This document shows positions 12,667 to 26,636 of a stretch of 64,000 nucleotides of DNA, piece by piece. Both the position numbers and the translations under genes were made by a program. The first letter of the stretch is position 1. Every line of letters begins with the position of its first letter. The stretch comes from Neelides folsomi. Taxonomy: Eukaryota > Arthropoda > Collembola > Neelipleona > Neelidae. The stretch is from NCBI GenBank assembly GCA_034687125.1, contig JAQGBZ010000078.1, forward strand, positions 124,001 through 188,000, written 5' to 3'. The notes under the pieces are model-generated. The model was not told where the DNA came from. It worked only from the letters and a program-made list of their open reading frames with translations, and searched no databases.

Positions 12667-15600
12667 TATTTTTACACTTGTTGCGATTGAGTGGCTCCTT
12701 GAGATTTGCCGTCCGTCTCCCTCTCGTCTCTTCCCTCAAGAATGTTCTAATGAGGTCTGAGGGAGAACCTGAATCGCTCTCCAATCGAATGATATTATTA
12801 CATAGGACCCGCTTTGATTCATTGGCTCACGAGCAATTGAGTCGAGCTGACCTCTTTAAAAGCCATGAAAATACCCTTCATTCCAAGGATATTTACGGGC
12901 GGAGCTCCGTCAATTTCCACAAACACACAGACTCGCACAATGGCTCAAAGACGGCGAAGACGAAGAGCTATTTATAGTGGAGGAACAATGCGGATCAACT
13001 CACTCTTACCCGGGGCCCTGGAGAAAGTCCAATGAAGGGGATTTATGTCCCGTCCTGATCCTCATTCAGGAGTTGGCCATCTTGGAAAGTTTGAGAGGTT
13101 ATCTTATCAGAATGACAAGTCCGCTTCCTCTACAGGGAATTCAAAACAGACGAAGGAGATCAGAGGAAGGGAAACTAATTATAGGTTCCAACAACTGAAG
13201 GAACTTTTAGATAAACCTTTTGTGTAACTTTTAGTTCAACCTTCCAAACAATTCAAGCTTATCCGTTCTCCCATTAACATAACTTGGAAATATTCTGTTT
13301 ATTTCACAAATTTTCACCCAATCCATTGTATTTAATTTTTCTATTCTTAAATCCCACAGAAGTCATAGAACGGCAAATTCATAATCGACACTAATTATTT
13401 GTACTACATATTCAAGTTATAAATACAGTCATGCACACCAATTACATAGAGATGTTACATAATAGATGCAACATGATATTCGGATATAAGTAACATACCT
13501 TATAAATACTTATAGGCAAACAGTTAGTAGACCTACCTAAGCTAAGAATAATTTGAACAGTGTATACAAAGTACAATGGTAATATGTAGGTTTGATGATA
13601 TTAATTGCAATTGTTTTCGAGTTTTAATATTAAATATAAATAATATGTTGGGATTTGATTAATGTTAAAGGGCGTTAATCTGACAGAACAGTAATAATAT
13701 AAATTAGACGATGAAAGTGACAATCAGCATGAAATGAGTTTTTGTATTAAATTGATGGAAAAGAGAGTGTGAATCATCGAAAGTTGATAGGGCCGTGTTG
13801 AATGGTGTAAATGGAGGGCGAGCTCCGGTTGGTGAAAGGGATCTTTTGGGAGTCAAAGGGAGGCCGTGGTTGATATGAGGAAATACTTCTGCGTCATTAG
13901 AGGGTGAGTTTCCCTACAATGGAGGTTCCTCGGAGGAACTTATTGGATTGTATTGTTCACGAGTCCCGGCACGAGCTCCGCATTCTTCTACGAATATTTC
14001 CTTTGCGAAATTATGCTCTTTGGGCTCTATGTAGTCGAAGCTTCCTCCCCGGCCCGACCATCAACTTTGATGTGCGGTTTTCGCGAAATTCCGCAACCAA
14101 ACTTCATCATCTCCTAACTGCGAGATAATATTCTGTTGAGGTTCTCAATTAGGGCGGGAGGAGAATCGAAATCTGGCGGTGGCGGCCGTGGATTGCAAAC
14201 ATCGGTCCGTTGGCTCCTCCGAAGAAGATGGGATGAGATAAGAAGCATCCACGAACCTCCTGACAGGACAACTGCGTAACTGAGCATTCTTCCTTGGCTT
14301 CTGTTTTTTCTCTCCCGTCGGCCGTAAGTGTTGAGCTTTTAAAATAGAAGGAAGAGCCGTAATGAGACGGAGACAATTGGAAGCGGGAGAGGAGCAATCT
14401 ACATCCTTCACATTTTTTCAAACCTCACTTCCCCGAATGAGAGTTTGGAAAAGGAGGCAATATCCATTATGATTAGACGGCCGACTCCCCAGTCAACCTC
14501 TAATTAATTGCGTCCAACCCACAGAATTTCAGACCTTCTTTTAACCAATTCCAACATTATATGCTTCAAATAACCTTCCCTGTATGTCCCTATTTATTTC
14601 CCAATACTCGTCCTCATATAGAAATACATACTCCTATACTATAGAGTGAGTAACGCATAGGAAGTATATGCTACAGTATTTGTAGTTTGGTATTGTAAAT
14701 AAATCTGGTAGTAGGAGTTTAATATAAATACTTTCGTTAAGTATTTTACCCTTTACATCCATTAGGATCAAGTCTCTGAATAGAAACTCGAATTGGAAAG
14801 TTCAATTAAATAAAAATTCCACTAAAAATACTTTTGGTTCATTAACAATCAATTCTGGTCTTGTTTATAAAATTTAGAGTTATCTTAATGAACTTTTCAT
14901 TTCCACCTTATGACCATTAGATAGTGTAAGTACCCTTGCATGGGAAGGATGTAATGAGAATTAAGATATTAAACGGCATTTGAGATTGGGATAATTATTC
15001 TTTTGAGTGTCATTGAGCTTAATATTCCCATTTATTTCGGCTGTCTTTATTCATTAGATTATACAGCCCACGTTTGTTTTATTATTCTCCAACATCAATA
15101 GCGTTTGACCCTGATAAAAACCATCATATTAAAAGAGTTGATCCATCATTGGAGAATTCCGCTTGATGAAAATTAATTTCATTTCCATTGGAATTAATAA
15201 AAGAAATACAAAGGCCGGCCGGTCAGCCTCTCTGGATCTCTATGACCTTTTTGAAGGTTTTATTAATGCTGGAGAGTTGGAATGATAAAAGGAAGAAACG
15301 AGGTTTGGGATCATTTTCAATTAATGGGCCCTTCGAAGTTAAGAATTTTCTTTGAGGTCCATCACGCCGTGTCCGTGTCGTCACATTTCTCTCCATTTCA
15401 AGCATAAATGGAGATGTTTTGAAGAGGGCGATTAATCGTCAAATTCTTCCCTGTCGACCAGACAAGTTCCGAAGGCTGAACTCCCATCCTCAGTCAAGAA
15501 GCTTCTCACAGGCATTGAAAGTGGTCATTGTTTCTACAATCAAGGCCCACCGTCAGGTAAAGGGAGACCCAACGTGGACAAATGAGTGTGAATAAGAATT

Positions 15601-17968
15601 GGAAAATGAAGTTGTCTCCCTCACTCTCTCGACTCACAGTGGGAGTTCTGGCCCAAAGTTCTCCTACAAACAACACTTCCCTTTTACGCTCCTCATATTG
15701 AGAAAGGAAGGGGGAAGTCTAAAAAGGATAAAAAAGGTTCAATATAGTACTTATGTACAAACTCCAGGGCTAATGAAACCCAAACGAGGGTTTTATGACT
15801 TTGCTCACTTCACCAACAATCTTTATGTAACCAATTCTTACGTAAATAATAAAAAAAGAGTTCAATCAAAAGTATCATTGGGCTATTAAAAGGTGATTTC
15901 ATAGGCGAGTCAAAAAATTGCAAAATCTTTGAAAGAAATTCATTGCATTGGTCCCATTAGCAGTTTCAATAAAAGAAATAACATTTTAATGTATTTCTCC
16001 TTTACTGTAAGAGTATATTGGAAGGATTCAATTGCAGAAAATATTAATAATAAGTGAAGAGATTTGCGAGATTTGACCAAATTTGAAACTTATTGACCCA
16101 TTTAGCCAAAGGACTGGAACGGTTGTGAACCGGCGGATGTATTAGGATAGATTTCTCTCCCCGTTCTTGCCAATTTCCTCCCTGATAATGATAATGGAGG
16201 GAGAAATATAAATGAAACTCATCAAAATTCCTCGCGTTATTTTTATTCAACATTCCTCCCGAACCTATTTAGGCCTCGAGGTCCTTTTTATCATAGAGGG
16301 CTTTTTCGATGAAATCTGACTTTCGTCTCACCAACTCACTCAATCCAATGGAAGCTGAAAAACTGCAAAGAGGAAAAGTCTATTAAGCCTTTCACTGCAC
16401 AATTCACTATTATTAAGTAACCTTTTTGCATTGCTTATCTCACTCTTAAAATCATATTGATTTCGTTTTCTAATAAATTGCATGCAATATTCCTCTCCGA
16501 TTTACAAATCAAATGTAAAAGCTCCAAGGGTAAAAGCGCTTTTAACCATTTTGTGTGAAAAAAACTGATTTTCTTTAGATTTAGTATTCGGATTAGCTAA
16601 ATATTATGTTTTATATCAAAATCATAAAAGTCATATTCTTCAATATTTTACATATTTTTATTATACAACATTTTATATATTTATTCTACAACGTTTAAAA
16701 GCTTAATAAAACCAAGAATTATGTAATGAACGTTGAACAATTAGAAAATGGAAATTAAAGGGCTATAGCGACATAGTGTGAACGAGAGTCTGTTCACTCC
16801 TCAACAACTGCATTTGAACATTAAGGGTTGAGATGGGAAGGAGGACATTTGGGTTTATCTAAATTGACTCGAAATTTCCATGAGAAACCACTTAGCCATC
16901 TCGTTCCTTCCATAAGGACCAAGAGGAAGAGATTCTTATCCGCCCCTCTCATCTCAATCTCCCCAAAGATGATTAGATTAGCAATTGTTCGCCAGATTGT
17001 CACTTTAATTCCGCCTTACCTTCTCCTTCTCCCTCATTTGTCTGGCAAATCGGGTGAGCTTTGGTGGTCGCCACCCACTGCGCTCCTCTCGCCTCTCCCA
17101 CCTGCACCTATGCGAACTTTCGGTCCAAATAAATACTTACTTTTTACGTTCTGCCTCACATACCGCCTTCATGTACTTACACTGTCGGCAATGAGTCTCC
17201 TTACAAAGAGATAATATAAGAGAAATATTTAGGAAATCCTTTGGATCTTCTTTCCCTACAAATAACTCCCAATGAGCTCGTCTCCCCTTACATTCCTACA
17301 GAGAAATTCCCGATAGATCTGCTCATAATTCTTTCAGCGCAATTTAATCTCTCAAGTGTATCAAACCCGTGGTGAACTTGGTACAATTTTTAATAGCACA
17401 TAACTACATAAGATACTTTAGGTAATTATATTAACAAGGTAAAGATTTGAAGAATGCCTTTAATGGAAGTTTTGAGTACTAAAGTTTGCTCAGAGGAGTG
17501 AAAACAAAAGTGTTATTATTCCAAATGTATTTATGTGCATATTTGTATGGATATTGTATGGGGATAAAGGGGAATGTGGAGGAAATTACATTTGTTGATG
17601 GGAGAGGAAGAAGGATGAATCTCACTCATCAATTTGTTTTTTAAATTTGACAAATAGAGAAAGTCATAAGAGGGGAGGAAGGAAGCGTCTGTTGTCACAG
17701 TGGAAGAAAAAGTTCTTCTAATGACTCACAGCCTCCCATTCATCATAGCCAAGGAAGGGAAAAGATGACATGAGGGGTCCTGCATGGACTTGAATGGGAA
17801 TTGGGAGCCTTCATCCAGACACGTCCTCTGAGCTTCAACGTCGGTCCAAAGTTTCGTGGGCAGGAGAGGTGATGTGGACACTTTTATTGGATTCTCTTCC
17901 GCTCGGTCGGCTGACAGGCATTTCCATCAACAACTCGGCCGGCTCGCTCAAATTGACTCTTCAATCAC
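12667..17968 (+). repeat. Diverged intergenic duplication, copy A
   Basis: At least eight matched blocks recur in the same order and orientation in copy B (22024-26104). The blocks are 12667-12684, 12857-12875, about 13017-13050, 13875-13911 (37 bp exact) with 13934-13958 (25 bp exact), 14358-14380 (23 bp exact), 15402-15422 (21 bp exact), 16210-16231 (22 bp exact), and 17881-17900 with 17950-17968. Offsets to copy B run from about 9.07 to 9.44 kb, falling to about 8.13 kb at the last block. The matched blocks are GC-richer than the intervening DNA, which has diverged beyond recognition. No convincing coding frame is conserved between the copies. It is either an old segmental duplication or two decayed copies of one large mobile element. 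Confidence 0.7.
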
Positions 17969-20900
17969 ACCACGATTTCAATTACATCCCCGGTTTAATT
18001 TCACTCCCCGCCGAAACTTTCCTCAAACTCTCGTCGTTCTTCTGAAGTGCCTCAACTTGGAAACTTTGGGCTCAAGTGGTCCTCGAGAAACCTTTTACAA
18101 ACTATTTCCTATTTGACAGTCGAGAATCCGCGGAACTTTTTATTGACATGAGAGCTACTTTTAAGTCAATAATAACGATTCTTTCAATCTTGTTAACTTT
18201 CTAATTGAACATATTAAAAGTTTTGAAATTGCTTTCCCAGACAATCTCTTTTGATTAATCCTGTAAAATAAATTAAAATTGTATCATAATTGAAATCGAG
18301 TGGTAAAACAAAATAAAGTCAAAAAAACTTTTAAAAATAATTCTAGTAAATACTATTACTATAAATATATTTTATAGGTACATGTTGTTCCGTAGTGTTA
18401 ATTTGTATCAACATATTGTACGAGACATTCACATACAAATACTATCATAAAAATATACATGTGTAGTAGTTAGTTAGTGGGTTAATATTTTTTATTTACC
18501 ATTAGTATGCATTATTGACATTGGCAATACAGTAGCCGAGTTTTAAAAGATGAACCTTCAAATGAATCCTTATTTAGCAACATGGAAAAAAGTTTGACCG
18601 TTTTTGTGTCTCCAAAACTCAAATTCCGATCTTTTTCCTCTCTATATCTTGAGAGTTAAGAAAGAAAGTCAAAGAGGTTTTGAGCTATGGTTAGGAATTT
18701 ATCGCAAATTCTTCGTTGGGTTAACTCCATACTTCTCCTTTCATCTCAATCTTCTACTTTATTTTACAAGTTGAGGAAGATCTCATTTCTCTTCAGTCTT
18801 CCATTCTCAGAAGTTAAATAGATGAAACAAACTGTGCGTAGTGAACACGTTGCATAATATACTTCCTAAATTTGAATCACGAATTGTTTAAATCTATAAG
18901 ATGGATCTCTAATGTCTTCAAATCTCAATCTTAATAATGTAATATAACTCCACTTGAGTATATTGAGTAATAAAGAGATGAGCCATACAATTTATCATTA
19001 AAGTAAGAACAATACAGAAGAACAAATAATAAATGAAATTGTCTAAATTGAAAGACTGAGCTTGGAGATGAATGGTTGGAGAATGTTCGAAAATTCTTGT
19101 TAATCTCTCTAGAAATGTCTTTTTATAAAAGAATGAAGAAATGGTGGATGGGCTGGGAGTAATCAAAAGAAATGAATGGAATATAATTTAAAGGGGAGAC
19201 TTCATTTATACACTGTCTTTCCTTCCAAGTGTTAAAGGATAATGAGAAATGTGAAGAATGTGAGAGAGGCTACAACTTAATATGCCAAGTTCCAGAGAAA
19301 GGTAAGTCGGTTTTGACGACATCCTGGAATTTCCTCTACATGAAAGCATCGGCTCATGAACTCTCCTCTTCGCCCTAATTCCTCACCGCATTTCTTGAAT
19401 TTTACCCATTTTCACCACTTAACGACCCTCATTCTGCAAATATCAGAGGGTGAGAAAGACAACTTGTTAAATCTCATCCACAAATCACAAAAATTTCATA
19501 ATATTTGGCCCAATATTAAAATAACAATTCTTACAAATAATTTAGAATAAATTGCAATAAACTACTTTGTATTACTACATTTACATTGTATTTATACTTA
19601 TTTAATCAGTTCAGTATTTTACAGTTATGTCGACCAGAAAAAACTGATATATCATTTAATGATATTTTTAATGATAATTAAAATATTTAAAAAAATATTT
19701 GACTTTTGAATTGGATATGGTAATCTCTTGTAACTCATTGGAAATTGAAAACCATGGGTTTGAAAGTTCAACATGAGGTTGAACAATGATGTCTTCAAGG
19801 CTGTTGATCTTTAAGTTGGCTCATGGCCGATATGAATGTTCTTTGTAAGTGTCATCCTTCCCAATTTTCTTCTCAGCTTATATTTCACCTCTCGCGAGCT
19901 TTGGATGTCTTTCATTCCGACTCCGCCGTCTCCCCATTGTTCCTCACTTAATTGACATCTCCATTAGGTTGAGTTCTCCCATTGCCTTCCGCGAAATCTA
20001 CTCGTCTCCTCCAAAGAGGTTGGCTCTTGGGCCGGAGCAAATCCAATGAAGGCGGAGCAACCTGGTCCAACTCTCCTCCCCTTCCTCCTTGCTAATTAAT
20101 TTTTTGCAACTCTCCTTCATAATCTCTACAATGTCCCATTACATTTTTTCCAACATAGCCATTATCATCCTGGTTCGTAATTTATATCCCTTTACCTCCC
20201 GTGCTCCCTTGCCGTAAATCGCCAAAGAGCTTCAATATTCTTTCGACTTATTAAAACTTGTTCGCTATCTTAATTCCCAACTAAATGGTTCCACGGTATA
20301 CAGCCCTATTTTATTACCAACAAATCACTTTTTTTCTCTCGGTAGTCGTAATACATATTACACGGTGGCTTATAACAACTTAAATTGGCAATTAAGTTCA
20401 TTTTTATTATAGCTCTTTTTTCTATGTTCACTTTGTTAGAAGGGTTTAAATGGCTCAGAGCGCCACACGCACACATTACATATTCCCCACACTGTATAAT
20501 AGCACAATAGTTATTAGGCTTCTTAGCCTTTTCTAGTTCTTTTTACACACGTGATGCATCCCATAGTGTACCATATAATATCTGTATGTACAATATTTAT
20601 GTATGAAGCAGAGGTGAAAAATGAGTTTTTAGTTTTTAAGTAGGCTACCCATGTTGAAGGGTTGAAGGTTTATTAAACGTAGAGCGGCATAAGCGAATGG
20701 AAGGGATTGACAGAAGATATTAAATGATTTCAAGAAGAGACTAATGTTGTTTCAACCTGACAGTTACAAATAAAGGGAGCAAGTAGGTTAGACCGTCATA
20801 TTAATTTCGTTCTCTCCAGACTCCTCAAGACAAATTGAGAGTTGTGTGAAGGATTCCCTTCGGCCTTCAGCCTTCCTCAACAGGAAAGTCAAAAGAGTTT

Positions 20901-21120
20901 AAAAATCCCATCCTTCTGAATAGTTGAATAAGACTCAAATATGGGCAGATCTACATAACTGACATATCTTGGATATCTCACAGAGTTGGATCTTTACCAT
21001 GGATGGGACACAGAAGGGCGGGAGCGGTTGGGAAGAACGAAGTTTGTAAAGGTCGGAATTTGGTCCCTTCCCACTACTGTCAGGATTCGCCGTCTGAGTG
21101 TCTCGACGAGTTCGGGTCCT
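17969..21120. other. Gene-free AT-rich spacer between the duplication copies
   Basis: Very AT-rich over 18120-19750, with a GC-richer pyrimidine-skewed island at about 19850-20090. I see no coding exon, RNA gene or mobile-element termini here. Confidence 0.4.
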
Positions 21121-21215
21121 GAAGGTCCATCCCAGTTTTTACAATCTCATCAATTCTTATCTTTTTCCCTCATCGGAATTGTCATACTTCTCAAAGGAGT
21201 TACAAGGAAAGAATT
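21121..21215 (+). repeat. Repeat module X, copy 2
   Basis: The exact 23-bp block at 21136-21158 matches 8160-8182 and is followed by partly conserved sequence to about 21215. It lies about 0.9 kb before copy B of the large duplication and may belong to that unit, although no equivalent was found before copy A. Confidence 0.6.
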
Positions 21216-22023
21216 GTGTTGAGCCACCCAGCTTCTCACGCTATCTCGCCCTCACTTTCATCCACTGTTTACAATCAATGTATCTTTATGTTTTTAACCT
21301 TTTTAAACCCATTAAATTAACCTTTGTCTATCGTACAATTCACTGCTTTTTTACTCAAATTAAAATTCCATTTGTTTATCCTTTTAGCAATCCTTTTTTT
21401 TCTTTTGTGAATTTACTTCTAGACTTATTTAAATGGATATAAAGTATTAAGTAGAATTAATTTAAATTAATGATTGACATAATCTAGATACAAAATTATT
21501 TTAGACTTTTAAACCTATTTTTAATACATAAACTTATTTTTAATAACTACCTGGTATGTAATTTAGTATGTATTGCGTGGGAAGATTGATAGTGGGAAGT
21601 AATCTTGCATGAAAGATCGCGAATGGAGTGATTTAGTGTTTAAAGACAATGAGGAAATATTTGGAATGAAGGAGCAATTTTTTATTTTAATCAGTTTTCA
21701 CTTTGCTAAAAGACGGGCGTTCGCTAGGATTCGAAAGTTATTCATTTCCCAGCATCTACAAAATAGTTTTTAGCCTTCCAAATCTCATGGCATTGTCTTG
21801 TGAAATATTTCGGATTTTTGGTCCTCATAAATTAATGTATGAGAGATGGGAAGATTTCATCGAGTGAATTTATGAGGGCTGAGAGGAGTAAATTGGAAAG
21901 CGAGATTCTGAGTTTCCTCTTTGTCAAGAGACAGAGAAGATAATTTGCGTAGAGCTGCGAAGTTAAAATATAATCAGCGGGTCTGTTGAGCCATCACATT
22001 GTGTGTTGGTTCCTCCTTCTTGT

Positions 22024-25000
22024 TATTTTTACACTTGTTGCAATTGAGTGGAGGTGGCTCGTTGAGATTCACCTCCCGTCTCCCAGACGCCTCGTCCTCC
22101 TTCCACCACTCTCCCGAAGAATTCTCTAATGAGCTCCCTCGTCGCCTCCGTCCCCACCCGCGCCTTTGATTCTCCAATTCTCCCATCGTCCAATGCATTC
22201 AGTCAAATGGATGGGGGAAAGCCTATAATGGAAAAGATCTCAGTCCGTCTTTGATTCACAGCCGCACGAGCAATTGAGGAGAAGCTGACCTTTGGTAAAA
22301 GCCATGAAAATACCTTCATTCCGCAGATATTTATTTCTCAAAGGATGGATGAAGACGGCGGAAATCCGTCGGAGACTATTAATAGAGGAAACAATGCAGA
22401 TTGAGCTTTCTTCTCTCCTGGAGAATCTCCAATGAATGGGATTTATCGTCCCCTCTTTATTTATCCCACCTCCCATCCATCTTCTCCCGTCCAATTTTTA
22501 AACGAAGAGCAGAATTTGAAAATTGACAATCTTCATTATCTTTACCACACGGCCACATGGGCTTACAATATTAGTTAAAATTAAATCTATCTTGCCATTT
22601 ATTACTTAACTGAAATAAATAAATAATTACCTACTACAGATACATAAATAAACACCCACACAAATTAATTGATATATAGAATGTACTCGTACATTAGGTA
22701 GTACATACATATTTGATAAGTAACATACAAAACAAAAGAAATGGTGAAATCTATAAAATTATTTTTTAGATAATTGAATAAAAATGTTTTATCAAAACAC
22801 TTTGAACAACTTCTAAGATAAATGAGAAAATGAAGTAGAAAGAAAAAGTTGAGGAAAGGAGATGAAATTTAATAAAGCGGGGAAGTAAAAGTTGGAAGTT
22901 CCTTCATTTTCACTTGAGGTTTTCATAAAGTGAGTGGTTGAGGCTGATGAGGAAATACTTCTGCGTCATTAGAGGGTGAGTTTGAGAACAATGGGAAGCT
23001 CCTTCGAAGGAACTTATTGGATTGTATTGTTCGGAAGTCTCGGCACGAGCTCGGCATTCTTCTCCGAATATTTCCTTTCGGGACTTTATGCGTCCCTCCA
23101 TCACTCCTCCCCACAACATCAACTTTGATGTGCGGCAGAGGAGTTTCATCCGCAATCGTCTCTCCTTTGCATTCCCACCTTCCTCAACATTTAATAACTC
23201 GAATTCTTCGCTTCAAAACTTCAGAGATTCATAAATTTCTCTCATCTCCACACATCGTCGATCTTTACCACCACTTTAAACCCATTCCTCATTCCCGGAC
23301 ATACCTGAAATTATCCAACTTGGTATTCAAGCTGAATACCACACATAAAAGGTCGAAAATGGAGAAAAATACAATTTTGCTCAAAAATCCAATAACTTCA
23401 AAGCGGAGTTAAAACAATGTCAACGTTAAAACAGGGGTGTTGTGGACGTAATAAACATTAATATTATAAGTTGATTCCTTTGAAGAAGGGAACAAAGATC
23501 GATGAAAATGAGTTTGAAAACAAGAAGGTTTTTCTCATAAAACCTCCAATGCACTTCAATGGAAATATTTAGAGTTTATTTATAACTGGATTTCGGGCCT
23601 GAAACGTGTATAAACCCATTGTGGATGTTGGTAGAGGAAGGGAAGTTGAATTAGAAAAATTGCATCTCAGATTTTTTCAAGATGGAAAACAAAGTATTCC
23701 TAAATTCCAGAGTTCCTCACATAACTCTCCGTCCCTCTTCTCACTCTCGAGCTTCCACCGTTGAGGTCTCTGAGGCTAAAAGTAGAAGATCGTAATGAGA
23801 CGGAGACAATTGGGAACCAGGGAAGAAGAGCAATCTAAATCCCTCACATTTTTTCCTCCTCAAGCGACGGAGGAAAATCAAGTCAATCTGGCCACTGAAA
23901 CTTATAAAGAGATCTTGGGCTAATTCTTAAATTGCATTTTACTTGTCCTTCTATTTTCTTTAATATAACACTATTGGGTAAACATTCACCTACATAATCA
24001 TACTTTAAATTATAAATTATTTTAATTATTAAAAAATATTATATAGGGAATTTTGCTAAATGTTCAAAAAATATTTTAAAATCAAGATTTTTTATTTTTC
24101 TTCGGGACTTTTAATTGGAACGTTTTAAATGATCTTATTATTCTAGTGTAAGTTAAGTTGTGTGCTAAAATAACGCGTGTGAGGCTCATTAAAATAAAGA
24201 GGAGTGAAATGGGAAATGAAAACCGTCCGTGATGTCTCTCATGGTATTAATTAGTCTTGGATGAGTTGGAGGCAGAAGAGACAAAGACGCTTTGAATTCA
24301 ATTAGGGAGGGCGAAGGAAACCCTTTGCTTTTACTTAACTTCCAAATCCTGCTAGGCAAATAAGGTAATTTAAGAATCACATGAGGGGAACCATGAGAGA
24401 GAGAGAAAATATAAATTGAAGACAAGAAAGGAAGTGACGTTGCGGGGCTCTCAAGGAGCAAAAACAGTGACAGAGCTTATGCGTATAATTATAATTAATG
24501 GGCCCGGGAGCCCGTTTGAATTGGAGCGGAGGAGATGTGTGGAGATGCGAGTTGAAATCCCACAGCCTCCGCTCTTCTTTCAAGGGAACCCAAAGCTCCT
24601 CAACTAAATGTGGAACCGAAACGCCGTCAATGAGACCCAAAGTGTAAAATGAGGCATAAATGGAGATGTTTTGAGACGGAGATTAATCGTGAAATTCCTC
24701 CATTCTTTTCTCTCTCGAATCTCGAAATTCTTTTGTTGAGTACGAGGAAATCCCATCATTTCCCTACGTTCGTTTAACTCCAGCTACAGGTCGAAAAGGA
24801 CAATTATCAACGAGAGATTAAAAGAGATGGCCAAGAGACGAATTGCCCATGTGGGCAATTGAATGAAATGAAGAGGAAGGAAAATGAGCAAATGAACTCC
24901 TTGGATGGGAAGAATTCATTGTTCAAATTCTTTAATCCTCCTTAATTCCCTTACAAATCCCTTCAACGATTTCATTCCCGAGACATTCAAATGAATTTTC

Positions 25001-26104
25001 CGCATAGAAGAACCCTCAAAACACGAATACCTTCCTTGGGCCGGAACATACTAAAAAATACCTTCCTTACTTTCAGCTCATTTCTTACTATAAATGTTTT
25101 TTACGACTTCAACGCTAATCTACGAATTATTGATCCTACGTGTGCAATGTGTGTTTTCAGATTTTTTTATGTTGTTTTATTATGCATAGGACCATTTGTT
25201 ACTTCATTCTAACCATCCAGAGGATAAGGGAGATGAAAATGTAAAATTCTTCAAAATGAATTAAGACGAGTTTAATGAAAAAGGTAAGGAGTGGATGGGG
25301 AGGAATTCATGGATTATGAAAATGTGTGGATGGAGAAAACTCCACTGGGGATTCTTTTGAGAGGGAGAAAGGCACCATTCTTATATTCATATTCGGAACA
25401 CGAGAGAATTATATTATTGAGGAAGAAGAGGAGGAAATACAAATGAAACTCATCAAAATTCCACCCGTATTTTTTATTCACCCGCATTCTTCCACTTCGC
25501 TCCTCCTTTTAAAAATATTGAACAAAATGGGTAGTGTGTACATACTGTATGAATATCCGCACTGGATGTCCAACCTTGTCACCAAATCTAACTCGTAAAA
25601 TGTCATGTGAAGGAAAAGAACAAAAATGTTAAAAAATTTGTTGGCTGTTAGTCGAAACAGCAACTTGGTTGTTCTTGTTCCTGTTTTAAATCCAACCACA
25701 TGGATTTCATTACTAAATAGATAATACGTACACTCATCTTCTTCCATGATGATGTTCGAAGCTGTTTGAAAATCGTAATCAAATCCACATTTAGCTTTTA
25801 CCATTAAAACCCGCGAAAAGAACTACAAATAGGCTAAAGATAAAATTGTAGTCTTTTATGTACTTCCCTACAAATAACGATAAATTGGACATTGGAGGAT
25901 GAGGGGACGGGCAATAGGGGGATTTGGTGGAATAGTAATCGATAGGAGTGGGCGCAGGGCAGTGTCACTCGGGAACTCCACTGGCCATCCGAAGTGACTC
26001 CCGAAAGGCCTTTTATTGGATTCTCTTCCACTCGGCGGGATGGAAGGCATTTGTGCCCATCAACAACTTCGCTATCCCTTCCGATAAATTGACTCTTCAA
26101 TCAC
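22024..26104 (+). repeat. Diverged intergenic duplication, copy B
   Basis: Colinear partner of 12667-17968. Matching blocks are 22024-22041, 22296-22314, about 22427-22457, 22947-22983, 23008-23032, 23791-23813, 24654-24674, 25441-25462, 26010-26029 and 26086-26104. Spacing between blocks is conserved to within a few hundred bases until the last interval, which is about 1.67 kb in copy A (16210 to 17881) but about 0.57 kb here (25441 to 26010). That indicates an insertion in A or a deletion in B. Long open frames inside (for example 23017-23412) look like by-products of the GC-richer islands, not genes. Confidence 0.7.
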
Positions 26105-26636
26105 GGCTACCTTTATTATTATTCTCCGTCTCGAAAGTTCCGGGAAGAGTCGGGAAGCTCCCCTTTATTGCTCACCCTACCCCTCTTTATGAGATTTTTG
26201 GAGCAGAAAGCTCATCTCATGTGAACATGCATGAAATATCCACTACAACTCCCCGATTCCAATTTCATTTATTTGATATTGATGAGGTAAATTATTGAAT
26301 TCTGGTCCTTTGATATACAATTCCGCATCGCTTCCGCTCCCCTAATTTGTCATTTACATATCGCTTTTTTTTATTCATTGCATTCAACCGTATTTAATAT
26401 ATTGTCACTGGAAATTGCTCTCCGTATCATATTTCTTTAATTCATTAAAATAAGAATTTATTAGTAAAAATAAAAAGTTGGGTTTCCGTTTATTATCCTT
26501 ACTTCCTTTCCTTACATCCCAAATCCAAACGATTGATCTGATATTTAAATATTATAATTAGACTCTCATTTCTTTTGAGATTATTAACGACAAAATTAAA
26601 CCAATAAAAACTTGATGTGATTAATTACTTATTATA

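Noticed and set aside
13904-14128. Frames in the duplicated island sharing an LLDCIV...SRHEL...LLRIFP-like translation with 23017-23412
   Set aside because: Shared residues follow from DNA identity; the differences include several non-conservative changes and the frames diverge immediately afterwards, so coding is not supported.
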